Part shown: positions 46,890-56,846 of the stretch, piece by piece
Numbering within the stretch: the stretch's first letter is position 1
Layout of the letters: the number at the start of each line of letters is the position of its first letter
Origin: JANQQN01 sp964519665
GTDB taxonomy: Bacteria; Myxococcota; Kuafuiibacteriia; Kuafuiibacteriales; Kuafuiibacteriaceae
Assembly: GCA_964519665.1 (NCBI GenBank)
Contig: CAZFIV010000029.1
Location: forward strand, 1-64,000
Length of the DNA: 64,000 bases
Reading direction: 5' to 3'
Program-made: the position numbers and the translations under genes
The notes under the pieces: model-generated
Told to the model about the DNA's origin: nothing
Seen by the model: the letters and a program-made list of their open reading frames with translations, nothing else
Database searches by the model: none

Positions 46890-48719
46890 ATGTCCCGCAC
46901 CCTTGTCGACGTTCTAGGCAACGCCGCGCTGGTTGACGATCGTGGCTATACTTTCCTCGCCAATGATCTGTCGCCCCGCGAGTGGTCGTTCCAAGCCATG
47001 TCCGCCGAGGCCGACCGCCGAGCCCGTTACTTTTTGTCCCTCGGCTGCCGAAAGGGTGACCGGATCGCGATGGTTGTTCCGGACGGCGAAGACTTCGTTC
47101 TCAATTTTCTGGGCGCGGTCCGAGCTGGGCTGGTGCCCGTACCGATGTACCCACCGCTCGCTCTCGGCAAGATCGACAGCTATCTCGATTCGGCCACCCG
47201 AATCATGAGAGCGGCCCGAGCGAAGCTGCTGGTCACCACCAAACAGGTATCTCCTATTCTGTGGTCGCTCGTTAACAAGGTCGAGGGTCTGGACGACCTG
47301 CTGCTGACCGACAAGATCCGCAATCACGACGAGTCGAAGGTCCGAGCGACCCTCGATGACGTCGTCGTTGACCCAGCGGATCCGTGCTTCCTTCAGTTCA
47401 CCTCCGGCTCGACGTCTGACCCTAAAGGTGTGGTCATCACTCACCACAACCTCGTCGCCAATGCCCACGCGATCATGGTCGAGGGCCTCAACTCCGACCC
47501 CCTGGTCGACCGAGGTGTCAGCTGGCTGCCCCTGTACCACGACATGGGCCTCATCGGATTCGTCGTGGCGCCGCTCCTCAATCAGGTCCCTGTCGTGTTC
47601 ATTCCGACGATGGCGTTCGTCAAGCGGCCTACGGTCTGGCTCGACACGGTCGACCGTTACCGCGGCACCATCACGTTCGCGCCCAACTTCGCGCTCGGTC
47701 TCGCCACCAAACGCGCCACCGCGAAGCGACTCGCCGACATGGATTTGTCGTGCTTGAGAGTGCTGGGATGCGGTGCCGAGCCGATCAACCCCGAAACCAT
47801 GCGACGATTCGTCGATACGTTCGCATCGGCTGGCCTCAACGAGAACGCCATCATGCCCGCCTACGGCATGGCCGAAGCGACCTTGGCCATCTCCTTTGAT
47901 TCGCTCCGGCAGCCGATGACGACGCTCACCATCGACCGCGAGTTGTACGAGTCCGACAACCTCGCCCAACCGATCGACCCGACCATCGGTTCCGTCGACA
48001 AAAGCCTCGCGCTCGAGCTCGTCGCCTGCGGCCAGACGTTTCCCGGCCACGAGGTGGCCATCATGGATGACGCCGGTCAGCCGCTGGAAACCGGGCGCGT
48101 CGGCGAGATCGTCGTCCGCGGCCCGAGCGTGACGGCGGGATACTTCGACAATGCCCTCGCGACCGAAGAGCTGCTTCGCGGGGGCTGGCTTCATACGGGA
48201 GACCTCGGCTTCTTTCACGACGGCCACCTGTATATCTCGGGGCGGAAGAAAGACCTCATCATCCTGAACGGGCGCAACTACTATCCGCAAGCCATCGAAT
48301 GGGAAGTCGAGCAGCTGGACGGCATCCGCAAGGGCAACGTCGTCGCCTTCTCGGTGCCTGGAGACTCGACCGAAGAGCTCGTCATCGCGGCCGAAACGAA
48401 AGCTGAAGATCACGACGCGCTCCGGACGACCATCATCAGCCACCTCAAGTCGACGGTTGGCGTCCGGGCCCGCGACGTCAAGCTGGTCGGCCCTGGTCAA
48501 TTGCCCAAGACCTCGAGCGGCAAACTCCAGCGTCGAAAGACGAAAGCTCTCTACCAGCAGAATCGCCTGGGCCGCGAGGGCAACCGAACACTGGGTTCGA
48601 CCACCACTCGCCTCGTGCTGGCCAAGCACGTGACGGCTGGGGCCCTGGCCCGACTCCGTCGCGCGGTGGCTCGACCCGCTCGACGCGTCTTCTCCATGGT
48701 GCGTGCGCGCGAAGCTTGA
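46890..48719 (+). CDS. fatty acyl-AMP ligase (FAAL)
   Basis: FAALs activate a free fatty acid with ATP and hand it to an acyl carrier protein rather than CoA. This protein of 609 residues has the adenylate-forming core: the P-loop FTSGSTSDPKGVV, WLPLYHDMGLIGFVVAPLL (the FAAL-typical version), AYGMAEATLAIS, TGDLGFFHDG, and GRKKDLIILNGRNYYPQAIEW. The C-terminal catalytic Lys is in KTSSGKLQRRKTK. It is longer than CoA ligases by a tail. ATG at 46890 has TAGGAGA upstream. The adjacent ACP is the obvious acceptor. The fatty acid chain length cannot be predicted. Confidence 0.93.
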   Translation: MSRTLVDVLGNAALVDDRGYTFLANDLSPREWSFQAMSAEADRRARYFLSLGCRKGDRIAMVVPDGEDFVLNFLGAVRAGLVPVPMYPPLALGKIDSYLDSATRIMRAARAKLLVTTKQVSPILWSLVNKVEGLDDLLLTDKIRNHDESKVRATLDDVVVDPADPCFLQFTSGSTSDPKGVVITHHNLVANAHAIMVEGLNSDPLVDRGVSWLPLYHDMGLIGFVVAPLLNQVPVVFIPTMAFVKRPTVWLDTVDRYRGTITFAPNFALGLATKRATAKRLADMDLSCLRVLGCGAEPINPETMRRFVDTFASAGLNENAIMPAYGMAEATLAISFDSLRQPMTTLTIDRELYESDNLAQPIDPTIGSVDKSLALELVACGQTFPGHEVAIMDDAGQPLETGRVGEIVVRGPSVTAGYFDNALATEELLRGGWLHTGDLGFFHDGHLYISGRKKDLIILNGRNYYPQAIEWEVEQLDGIRKGNVVAFSVPGDSTEELVIAAETKAEDHDALRTTIISHLKSTVGVRARDVKLVGPGQLPKTSSGKLQRRKTKALYQQNRLGREGNRTLGSTTTRLVLAKHVTAGALARLRRAVARPARRVFSMVRAREA

Positions 48720-48757
48720 GCGCGCGGTCGTCCACTTAATCTACGCGAGGGATAGTC

Positions 48758-49000
48758 ATGCCTACCGACCAAGAGATCGTTGAACTCTTCAAGACCTCCG
48801 TCAAAGAAGTAGACAACAACATCAAGGTTGATGATGTTGACATTGCCACCGACATAACGACGCTGGGCCTGGACTCGGTCATGACCATGGAAGTCATCGG
48901 CGTGATGGAAGAGAAACTCAATGTTCGCTTCCCCGATGAAGACCTCGCCACCATCAAGAAGATGAGCGACCTCGCCGCCCTAGTACGGCGACTGGCCTGA
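48758..49000 (+). CDS. acyl carrier protein
   Basis: An 80-residue acyl carrier protein. The modified serine is Ser40 in LGLDSVMTMEVI, the DSV version of the 4'-phosphopantetheine motif. It is acidic, helical, and of normal length. Its stand-alone form, next to a fatty acyl-AMP ligase on one side and an acyl-ACP desaturase on the other, suggests it carries the substrate for both. No phosphopantetheinyl transferase gene is in the window. Start ATG at 48758. Confidence 0.95.
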   Translation: MPTDQEIVELFKTSVKEVDNNIKVDDVDIATDITTLGLDSVMTMEVIGVMEEKLNVRFPDEDLATIKKMSDLAALVRRLA

Positions 49001-49008
49001 GGGAGAGA

Positions 49009-49830
49009 ATGGGCGCGAGCGACAGCTTCCGACAGTCGGTTTACCGTGAGTACATGTCCTTCTTCGAGCGGGCGGAGAAGAACCGGCGCTGGAACCTGTT
49101 CAACGACGTCCCCTGGGACGAGCTCGACCCGTCGACCTACTGCCCCTTGGCCGCGGTGAACGCAGAGACCTTCGTCGGCGTCGAAAGCTATCTTCCCGAC
49201 TACGTCGCTCAAGGGATCAACTGCGTTCGATCGATGTTCGGGCAGGCTTGGTTTAGCGCCAACTGGGGGTACGAGGAGTCGAAGCACGCACTCTCGCTGC
49301 GAGAGTATCTCGTCCGGTCTGGTCAGCGAACCGAACTGGAGATGTTCGAGTACGAGAAAGCGGTGCTCGCCAAGCAATGGGTCATGCCGTTTCAGACGCC
49401 TCGCCAGATGACCTTCTACGGCGCCGTTCAAGAGCAGGCGACGTTCATGATGTACAAGCATCAACTCGAGCTCGCCCGCGCTCGCGGGGACCACGTTCTG
49501 GCAAAGATCTATGGCTTCATCGCTCGAGACGAAGCCGCTCACGCTGACTTCTACCGCCGTGTAGCCCTGCTCGAGCTCGCCGACGACCGCGACGGCACGA
49601 TTCGAGATATGGCTTTCGTCCTCAAGAACTTCCGCATGCCCGGCACCGACCTCGTGCCTGACTACTCGCTCCGCACCGAAAAGATGCGACTCTCGGGCGG
49701 CGTCGATCGGGGAGTATTCTTGAAAGAAGTTTGGTTTCCCACGTTGAAGAAGCTCGCTATCGGCCGGCATGAAATCACGCGCGCGATGAGTGAGCTGCGG
49801 CAGGAAGAACTGCGAAACCGCGCGGCGTAG
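49009..49830 (+). CDS. soluble diiron acyl-ACP desaturase
   Basis: A protein of 273 residues of the stearoyl-ACP desaturase family (soluble, ferritin-like). All six diiron ligands can be found: Glu59 in GVESYLPDY, Glu90 and His93 in EESKH, Glu142 in QEQATF, and Glu175 and His178 in RDEAAHAD. The QExATF pattern matches the plant desaturase. It inserts a double bond in an acyl chain while bound to ACP, using oxygen and ferredoxin-like electron donors. Its regiochemistry cannot be read. It is nine bases after the ACP gene and 23 before the synthase gene, ATG at 49009 with GGGAGAGA. Confidence 0.93.
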   Translation: MGASDSFRQSVYREYMSFFERAEKNRRWNLFNDVPWDELDPSTYCPLAAVNAETFVGVESYLPDYVAQGINCVRSMFGQAWFSANWGYEESKHALSLREYLVRSGQRTELEMFEYEKAVLAKQWVMPFQTPRQMTFYGAVQEQATFMMYKHQLELARARGDHVLAKIYGFIARDEAAHADFYRRVALLELADDRDGTIRDMAFVLKNFRMPGTDLVPDYSLRTEKMRLSGGVDRGVFLKEVWFPTLKKLAIGRHEITRAMSELRQEELRNRAA

Positions 49831-49853
49831 CGCCGCCCGCGGCCGAGGCCTCA

Positions 49854-52800
49854 ATGGAACAGAATTCATACGGACCGTCGACCCCGATCGCCATCGTTGG
49901 CATCGGCTGCCGCTTTCCCCAAGCCAAGGATGCGGACCAGTTTTGGACCCGCATCGCGCACGGGCAAGTCGCATTCCGCGAGATCCCGAAGGATCGATGG
50001 AATCACGACATCTTTTACACCACGAGCCAGCGCGACGTCGACAAGACGTGGACGGCGTCAGGTTCGTTCATCGACGGATACCGGGAATTCGCGGCCCTTC
50101 ATTACGGCATCGCACCACGGCGGCTCGAGGTCATGGACCCGCAGCAGCGCTTGCTGATCGAAGCCACCCGGTGGGCGCTGATGGATGCCGGCTACGACCA
50201 GCGCGCCTTCGACCGCTCTCGCACCGGCGTCTACGTAGGCATTTCGACCTCCGAGTTTCAGAAGCTGACCGAGGCACGGCTCGTCGCCATGCAGATGGCC
50301 GGAGGTGACTTCGGGGCCGCTGCCGGCGACGATGAGCTTCGACGAGCCCTTCTCGCGTTGGTGGAGCGCACAGCCCCTATTCGTGCCTTCACCCTGAGCG
50401 GTTCTTTGACGGCGCTCGATGCGGCGGCGGTGTCTCAGACCTTCGACTTCGGCGGACCGTCGTATACGATCGATTCGGCTTGCGCATCGGCGTCGGTAGC
50501 CATTCACGACGCGGTGACCCAGCTTCGCGCGGGCGCGATCGATTCTGCTATCGCAGGCGGTGCCTACATCAACCTGTCGCCGGTCAACCTGGTCGCTTTC
50601 ACGAAGATTGGTGCGATCAGCCCGAACGGAGTTTGCCGGCCCTTTGACCACCGGTCTGACGGCTTCGTTCAGTCCGACGGCGTCGGGGTCGTGTTCCTGA
50701 AACGGCTCGAAGATGCGGTGGCCGCCGGCGACCGTATCCATGCCGTGCTGCTCGGGTCCGGCTGCAACAACGACGGGCGCGGCGAAGGTCCGATGACCCC
50801 GAAAGCCGAGGGCCAAATCGCGGCCCTGAGGGCCGCCTACCGGGATGCACGAGTATCACCGGCCACCATCGCGTACTTCGAGGCGCACGGCACCGGGACC
50901 AGCATCGGCGACCCGGTCGAAGTGGGCGCGTTGGGCTCGTTGCTCCTTGAAACGGGAGTCACCGAGCCGGTGTTCCTCGGATCGGTCAAAGCGAACATCG
51001 GCCACGCGATGTCGGCGGCCGGGGTCGCCGGCCTCATCAAGGCGATCAAGATTCTCGAGCACAAGAGCGCTCCTCCGCAGCCCGACTTCGAGAAGCCTCA
51101 TCCAAAGCTAGAGTTCGAACGCTTTCCGCTGCGGATCGCGACGGAGTCTTCCCCCCTTACCCCACCGGATGGCGAGCCGCTGCGGGTGGCGGTCAGCTCG
51201 TTCGGTTTCGGCGGCACCAACTCGCATATCGTGCTCGAAGCGCCCCAGCGGCCCCTTCGGTCGGCGAGGGTCTCGATGGCGGTCGCCGACGACCTCGAGG
51301 GTCACCAGGTATGGCCGGAATCGGTCGTGGTCACTTCGGCGACGCTTCGCGACCTTCCCCGGTTCCTCGACGAGATCGCTGATTCGCTCGAATTCGGACC
51401 ATCGCGCCGAGCCTCGCTCGCGGATGTCGCCTACACCCTCAACGCGCGCCGTCACTTCGAACGCTACCGTGCGGTGGTCGCCGCGCGTACTCCGCAAGAG
51501 CTGATCACCCACCTCCGGGCGACGAGCTCGACCCTGAGGGCCGCCGAAGGCTCGGTTGTCCTGCCCCTCTCGGTGTCGAAACGGGTGGGCGTCTACGACG
51601 CCGGTGAACCCGATGCACCCGCGCCCAAGCTCGCGTTCTGCTTTGCCGGCCAGGGCGCGCAGAAGGTCGGACTACTTCGCGGCGCGCGCAATCGGTTTGC
51701 GCGCTTCCGGTCGGCGCTCGATCGGCTCGACAGGGCCGCGCAAGACATTCTCCCTCGCCGACTGACCAGCTTCGTGTATCCGGAGACCGACCCGCTCGCG
51801 CCGAGCGATCCCGAAGCCCAGACCGAAGCCCTTAAGGCCACCGAAATCTGTCAGCCCGCGATGGCCGCCCTCGGCCTGGCGATGGCCGACTTCCTTCGTT
51901 CGTGTGGCGTCGAGCCCCACGTTACGTTGGGCCATTCGCTCGGGGAGTTTGCCGCTCTGGCCCACGCCGGCGCGTTCAGTGCCGAAGCCGCGGTGAGGCT
52001 CGTGGCTATTCGGGGCCTGGCAATGAAACAGCTGGCCGCTGAAGACCCTGGCACGATGGCCGCGGTGATGGGCGACGAGGCCACGGTCCGAGGTCACATC
52101 GAAAACATCGAGTCGGTGGTCGTTGCCAACATCAATCATCCACAGCAGGTCTCGATCTCCGGAACGACAGCAGGAATCGAGCTGGCCACCCAGCGTCTGA
52201 AGGCCGCCGGTCTAGACGTTCGGCCTCTCGAAGTGTCCCATGCGTTCCACTCTCCTCTTGTCGAAGGGGTGGGACCAGCGATCGCGGACGCGCTCGATGG
52301 CATCACCTTGACCTCGCCGCATCGACCGGTCGCGTCCGGCGTCGCACCGGAGCCTTACGGCGGAGACGTGTCGCGGATGCGCGAAACGCTGATGGCGCAC
52401 GCCACCGCACCGGTCGACTTCGTCGGCGCGCTGCACCAGGCGAGGGACACCGGGGCGCAGGTCTACCTGCAGGTGGGCGCCGGCGGCCTCCTGACTGGCT
52501 TCGCTCGGGCGACGCTCGGACGCGACACGTCGACCGTCAACTTGGCTTCTCTGGAAGACGACGCAGGGCATGGGCTGGTGCATGGCCTGTGCACCCTTGC
52601 TGCGCTCGGCGTGCCCGTGAGCCTCGAAGCGTTGTACGAAGGAGAAGGCCGACAAGTGGTCAGCCTGCCCGAGACGCCCCTCGCGCGCGAGGAGTATTGG
52701 CCGATCAAGGACGTCCCGCAACCGGTAGCCACTTTCGACGGCGTGCCCAAAATCGATGCGTCGGTGCCCACGGTTCGCTTGAGTCACGGCGCCGAAACTC

Positions 52801-55800
52801 AACCCGCACCAAAGGCTTTACCCGCCGCCGAGGGCCTGACGACCTTGTTCGCCCAGCAGACCGAGATTCTTCGGCTGCATGCCGAGATCCTCGCGACGCA
52901 GAACCGAGTACTACTGGGGGATGCCGAGGCACAACCTGACCTGGCCGCCCGACTGAAGGCCGTCATGACCGAGTTGCCTAGCGTCGCTCCCCCCGAGCCG
53001 GCAGTGGGCGCCGCGGCTGAGGTCCCCCCAGCTCCGGCCGCAGCGGAGCCGGCCGCCCCCTCGCGGACGAAATCGGAACCCTCGCCGACCGCGCAAGAAG
53101 GTCGGCAGGCAGAAGAGGTGCGGCGCCGCGTCTTCGAGATCGTCGCCAAGGTGAGCGCATTTCCGTCCGAGGCGCTCCGCGCCGAGCAGCGCCTGGTCGA
53201 CGAGCTGGGCTTCGATTCGCTCATGGTGGCCGACCTCGGGGGTGCACTGGAGTCCCAGTTCCCAGACCTAGGTGGTCTTCCACCGTCTCTCTTCCAACTC
53301 GAGACCACCCTCGACGACCTCGCCTCGCACGTCGTTGATACGCTGACCCGTACCAACGCGTCCGTGCCGGCCGACGAAGCGGTCGACGCGGTGCCTGCGG
53401 GTCTTTTTGTCGTGAAGGCGGTGGAGAGCGCCGGGCCCGTTCTGCCAGCCCACGTTCCCGCGTTGGAGACGTGGCTCGTCACCGAAGATGGTTCGCCGCT
53501 TGCAGCGCACATCGCGGGTGACCTGCAGCGACGCGGAGCAGCCGTGGTTCGCGTACGATTCGCGCATGACGGGGTCGCGACACCGGCCCGACTGGTTGCG
53601 GACGCGGTCAACCTGTGGCCCGAACGTTTCGTCGAAGGCCTGCCGGAGGCCTTGAGCGACTCTGGGTTCAACGTCGACGGATTCATTCATGCCGCGGCCA
53701 TGGGGCTCGCCAACGGCGGTTCGCCCCTGGACCCGGTCGGTCAGCTGCATCCGCTCGCGGCCGCGCTTAGACCTCGCCGGATGGCCGTGGTCACGACCCT
53801 CGGCGGCCGACTTGGCCTGACCCACACCGAAGAAGGTACTAAACACCATTCGCAGGTTGGTCTGCACGGGTACGTCAGGTCATTGGCCCGAGAGCGCGCC
53901 ACCGACGCGATCCGGATCCTCGACATCGATCCTCGGGCCGGCACGAACGCCGCCGAATGGGTGGTCAGTGAAGCGCTGTCCGTCGACCGCACGACGGACG
54001 TCGGGTACGACGGGCGCCGCCGCTGGGTCACGGCGTTCGAGCCCACCCCGCTGTCAACCTCGCCGGGCGCCCAGCCCTTGTCCGAGCAGGATGTCGTCCT
54101 CGTGACCGGCGGGGCCGGCGAGATCGGTGCTTTGGTCAGTCGGCGCATCGCGGCTCGCCGCCCCAAGATGCTGATCCTGGTCGGCCGACGAAGCATCACT
54201 CCGGAGATTCAGCAGCTCCTGTCCGACCTCAGGGCGAGCGGAACCGCTACGGAGTATGTTTCTGCCGACGTAACCGACGCCGATAGTCTGCGCCGGGCCC
54301 TCGAGCCCATCACCAACGCCACGGGGCCGGTTACGGTCGCGCTACACGCAGCAGGAACGATCGATGATGCGGTCGCGGAGCGAAAGACGACCGAGCGCCT
54401 GCAGCAAGTCATGCGGGTCAAGGTGGCCGGCGCCGATGCTCTGGTCGCCGCATGCCCTCAGCTTCGGCTCATGGTGTACTTTTCGAGCTGGTCCGGTCGG
54501 TTCGGTAACGCCGGGCAAACGGACTACGCCGCCGCCAACGCGCTTCTCGACCACCGCGCAGTGCTGGGGGCGCCCGGTGTTCGCGTGCTCTCGGTGGCAT
54601 GGCCACCATGGTCTTCGACGCGAATGGTGGCCAGCATGCCGGCGACCATTCGAAACGCAATGACTCAAGCCGGCGTGACCTTCCTCGATGACGACGAGGG
54701 CGTCGACCTCGCGCTCGGCCTCATCGAGAGCGACGTCGACGGTAGCGTTGTCGTCGCCCGGTCGCTGCCGACCCAGGAGTTCCGAACTCGCCTCTGCGAG
54801 AAGTTCGACCTCACCCGGCATCCTTATCTGGACGACCATCGGCTGAAGGGCCGGGCGGTGGTACCGCTGGCGTCGATCACCGACCTCGTCGCCTGGGCCT
54901 TCGACGCCCCTGAAGACGTTGCCGTCGTCGTGGAAGACATGGACCTCGTGCGAGGGGTCATGGGCGACGACGTGGCGCAGGTCGAATTGACGGGACGCCA
55001 TGTAGACGGACAGAAACATGCGGACGCGGAAGTGCGGGTGGACGGCCGGGTGGCCTACCGGGCCAAGATTTCGACACCGTCCGCGCCCCAGATGCAGGTC
55101 CCGGTCCCCGACGCGCTGCAAGGAACACCGACCACGGTCGACCTCAGCCTCGACGACTTTTACGAACGCCACGCGTTTCACGGCCCGATGCTACGCGGCA
55201 TCGAGGACGTGGAGATGATGTCGGACCACGGTATCGTGGGCAGCGTGACGGGCGTCGCCATCACCGAATGGTGGTCCAACGAACGTCGCATGCGGTGGAC
55301 CATCGACCCCAAGGTCGTCGACGCGAGCTTTCAGCTGGCGGCGTTCTGGCTGGTCGCTCATCATGGCCGCGAAGGCTTCCCCACCGGATTCGACCGATTC
55401 GTCCTCTTGCAACCGTTTGGCCAGAGGCCGATCCGCTGCACGGTCACCCTCGACCAGGTCGAAGGAGACGAGTTTAAAGGTCATATCCATTACGCGGGCC
55501 CCGACGGTCGCACCTATGGCTGGATGGAAGGAGTCCGGGGTCGGTTCGCGAGCCTGCGGGTCGAGCGGACCGCGCCCACGGCGATCGACGTCCCGGCCGA
55601 AAACTACGACATCGCTCAGTTTCCGGAGATTGGCGAGCTCGACCAGCGGTTCGAAATGGCCAAGCTGATCGGGCTCGACAATCCATACTTCCACGTCCAC
55701 TCGGGCACCGCGCGAGATACAAGCGTCATCAATGGCGTCGAGATGCTCAACTTCTCGAGCTACAACTACCTCGGGTACTCTGGACATCCGGCCGTCGTCG

Positions 55801-56846
55801 AAGCCACCCAGGAGGCCGTGAGCCGATTTGGCACCTCGGTGTCCGCGAGTCGGATCGCTTCGGGCGAGCGCCCGATTCACCGGCAGCTCGAAGAAGGGCT
55901 GGCCCGCCACGTGGGCACCGAGGACGCGATCGTCTTCGTCAGCGGCCACGCCACCAACGTCACGACGGTCGGCCACATGTTCGACCGGAACGACCTCATC
56001 GTTCACGACAGCCTCATTCACGACAGCGTTCTGCAGGGCATTTACCTGTCGGGCGCGACTCGGCGCCCCTTCCCGCACAATGATCTCGACGCCCTCGAGA
56101 AGTTCTTGGGGCCGATTCGCGCCAACTACCGCCGAGTCTTGATCTGCGCGGAAGGCATCTACTCGATGGACGGTGACTCGATCGATCTCCCCCGCCTTAT
56201 CGATATCAAGCGCCGCCACCGCGCCCTGCTTCTCGTCGACGAAGCGCATTCGACCGGCGTGCTCGGTCACGCCGGACGCGGCGTCGCCAACCACTTCGAG
56301 GTAGACCCGAACGACGTCGACATCTTCATGGGGACTCTCTCGAAGTCATTTGCGAGCTGCGGGGGATTCATCGCCGGCTCGTCGGCCCTCGTTCGGTACC
56401 TCAAGTACACCGCTCCGGGCTTCGTGTACTCGGCCGGAATCACGCCCGCCAACGCGGCCGCCGCCCTGAAGTCACTCGAGCTCATGCATCGTGAGCCCGA
56501 AAACGTCGAACGTTTGCGCCATAACTCGCGCTTCTTCCTCGATGCCTGCCGATCGAGAGGGATCAACACCGGGGACGCCATGGGCGCCGCGGTCGTGCCT
56601 GCCATCATCGGCAACTCGTTGGAATGCATGCGCCTATCGGCGGCCCTAGCGACCAAGAAGATCAACGTGCAGCCGATCGTGTATCCCGCTGTCGAAGACA
56701 ACGCCGCCCGGCTTCGGTTCTTCATCAGCAGCACGCATACCGAAGCCCAACTGCAGTACACGGCCGAGACGCTTGTCGACACCTTGCGGGAGATACGACA
56801 GGGCGACGGCGCACCGACCCAACCTCAGCCGACTTCAAGAGCGTGA
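49854..56846 (+). CDS. iterative-type polyketide/lipid synthase KS-AT-ACP-KR-DH with C-terminal alpha-oxoamine synthase
   Basis: A 2330-residue protein. KS (about 10-465): Cys210 in DSACAS, His345 in EAHGTG, His384 in NIGH. AT (about 590-930): Ser695 in GHSLGE and His796-Ala-Phe-His799, the malonyl-type motif. A coiled coil and linker follow (about 990-1085). ACP (about 1090-1165): Ser1122 in GFDSLM. KR (about 1185-1640): NADPH motif TGGAGEIG, Ser1545, Tyr1558, Asn1562. DH (about 1650-1900): His1662 in HxxxGxxxxP and Asp1823 in VVDASFQ. AOS (about 1935-2315): DEAHSTGVLG and PLP Lys2164 in TLSKSFASC. No ER, no methyltransferase, no thioesterase: the AOS domain is the release module. Predicted product: decarboxylative amino-acid condensation of an enoyl chain. 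The substrate amino acid is unknown. Confidence 0.95.
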   Translation: MEQNSYGPSTPIAIVGIGCRFPQAKDADQFWTRIAHGQVAFREIPKDRWNHDIFYTTSQRDVDKTWTASGSFIDGYREFAALHYGIAPRRLEVMDPQQRLLIEATRWALMDAGYDQRAFDRSRTGVYVGISTSEFQKLTEARLVAMQMAGGDFGAAAGDDELRRALLALVERTAPIRAFTLSGSLTALDAAAVSQTFDFGGPSYTIDSACASASVAIHDAVTQLRAGAIDSAIAGGAYINLSPVNLVAFTKIGAISPNGVCRPFDHRSDGFVQSDGVGVVFLKRLEDAVAAGDRIHAVLLGSGCNNDGRGEGPMTPKAEGQIAALRAAYRDARVSPATIAYFEAHGTGTSIGDPVEVGALGSLLLETGVTEPVFLGSVKANIGHAMSAAGVAGLIKAIKILEHKSAPPQPDFEKPHPKLEFERFPLRIATESSPLTPPDGEPLRVAVSSFGFGGTNSHIVLEAPQRPLRSARVSMAVADDLEGHQVWPESVVVTSATLRDLPRFLDEIADSLEFGPSRRASLADVAYTLNARRHFERYRAVVAARTPQELITHLRATSSTLRAAEGSVVLPLSVSKRVGVYDAGEPDAPAPKLAFCFAGQGAQKVGLLRGARNRFARFRSALDRLDRAAQDILPRRLTSFVYPETDPLAPSDPEAQTEALKATEICQPAMAALGLAMADFLRSCGVEPHVTLGHSLGEFAALAHAGAFSAEAAVRLVAIRGLAMKQLAAEDPGTMAAVMGDEATVRGHIENIESVVVANINHPQQVSISGTTAGIELATQRLKAAGLDVRPLEVSHAFHSPLVEGVGPAIADALDGITLTSPHRPVASGVAPEPYGGDVSRMRETLMAHATAPVDFVGALHQARDTGAQVYLQVGAGGLLTGFARATLGRDTSTVNLASLEDDAGHGLVHGLCTLAALGVPVSLEALYEGEGRQVVSLPETPLAREEYWPIKDVPQPVATFDGVPKIDASVPTVRLSHGAETQPAPKALPAAEGLTTLFAQQTEILRLHAEILATQNRVLLGDAEAQPDLAARLKAVMTELPSVAPPEPAVGAAAEVPPAPAAAEPAAPSRTKSEPSPTAQEGRQAEEVRRRVFEIVAKVSAFPSEALRAEQRLVDELGFDSLMVADLGGALESQFPDLGGLPPSLFQLETTLDDLASHVVDTLTRTNASVPADEAVDAVPAGLFVVKAVESAGPVLPAHVPALETWLVTEDGSPLAAHIAGDLQRRGAAVVRVRFAHDGVATPARLVADAVNLWPERFVEGLPEALSDSGFNVDGFIHAAAMGLANGGSPLDPVGQLHPLAAALRPRRMAVVTTLGGRLGLTHTEEGTKHHSQVGLHGYVRSLARERATDAIRILDIDPRAGTNAAEWVVSEALSVDRTTDVGYDGRRRWVTAFEPTPLSTSPGAQPLSEQDVVLVTGGAGEIGALVSRRIAARRPKMLILVGRRSITPEIQQLLSDLRASGTATEYVSADVTDADSLRRALEPITNATGPVTVALHAAGTIDDAVAERKTTERLQQVMRVKVAGADALVAACPQLRLMVYFSSWSGRFGNAGQTDYAAANALLDHRAVLGAPGVRVLSVAWPPWSSTRMVASMPATIRNAMTQAGVTFLDDDEGVDLALGLIESDVDGSVVVARSLPTQEFRTRLCEKFDLTRHPYLDDHRLKGRAVVPLASITDLVAWAFDAPEDVAVVVEDMDLVRGVMGDDVAQVELTGRHVDGQKHADAEVRVDGRVAYRAKISTPSAPQMQVPVPDALQGTPTTVDLSLDDFYERHAFHGPMLRGIEDVEMMSDHGIVGSVTGVAITEWWSNERRMRWTIDPKVVDASFQLAAFWLVAHHGREGFPTGFDRFVLLQPFGQRPIRCTVTLDQVEGDEFKGHIHYAGPDGRTYGWMEGVRGRFASLRVERTAPTAIDVPAENYDIAQFPEIGELDQRFEMAKLIGLDNPYFHVHSGTARDTSVINGVEMLNFSSYNYLGYSGHPAVVEATQEAVSRFGTSVSASRIASGERPIHRQLEEGLARHVGTEDAIVFVSGHATNVTTVGHMFDRNDLIVHDSLIHDSVLQGIYLSGATRRPFPHNDLDALEKFLGPIRANYRRVLICAEGIYSMDGDSIDLPRLIDIKRRHRALLLVDEAHSTGVLGHAGRGVANHFEVDPNDVDIFMGTLSKSFASCGGFIAGSSALVRYLKYTAPGFVYSAGITPANAAAALKSLELMHREPENVERLRHNSRFFLDACRSRGINTGDAMGAAVVPAIIGNSLECMRLSAALATKKINVQPIVYPAVEDNAARLRFFISSTHTEAQLQYTAETLVDTLREIRQGDGAPTQPQPTSRA

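Noticed and set aside
51039..52000. A trans-AT or split module in the lipid synthase
   Set aside because: The AT domain is integral and complete, with GHSLGE and HAFH motifs, so no trans AT is needed.
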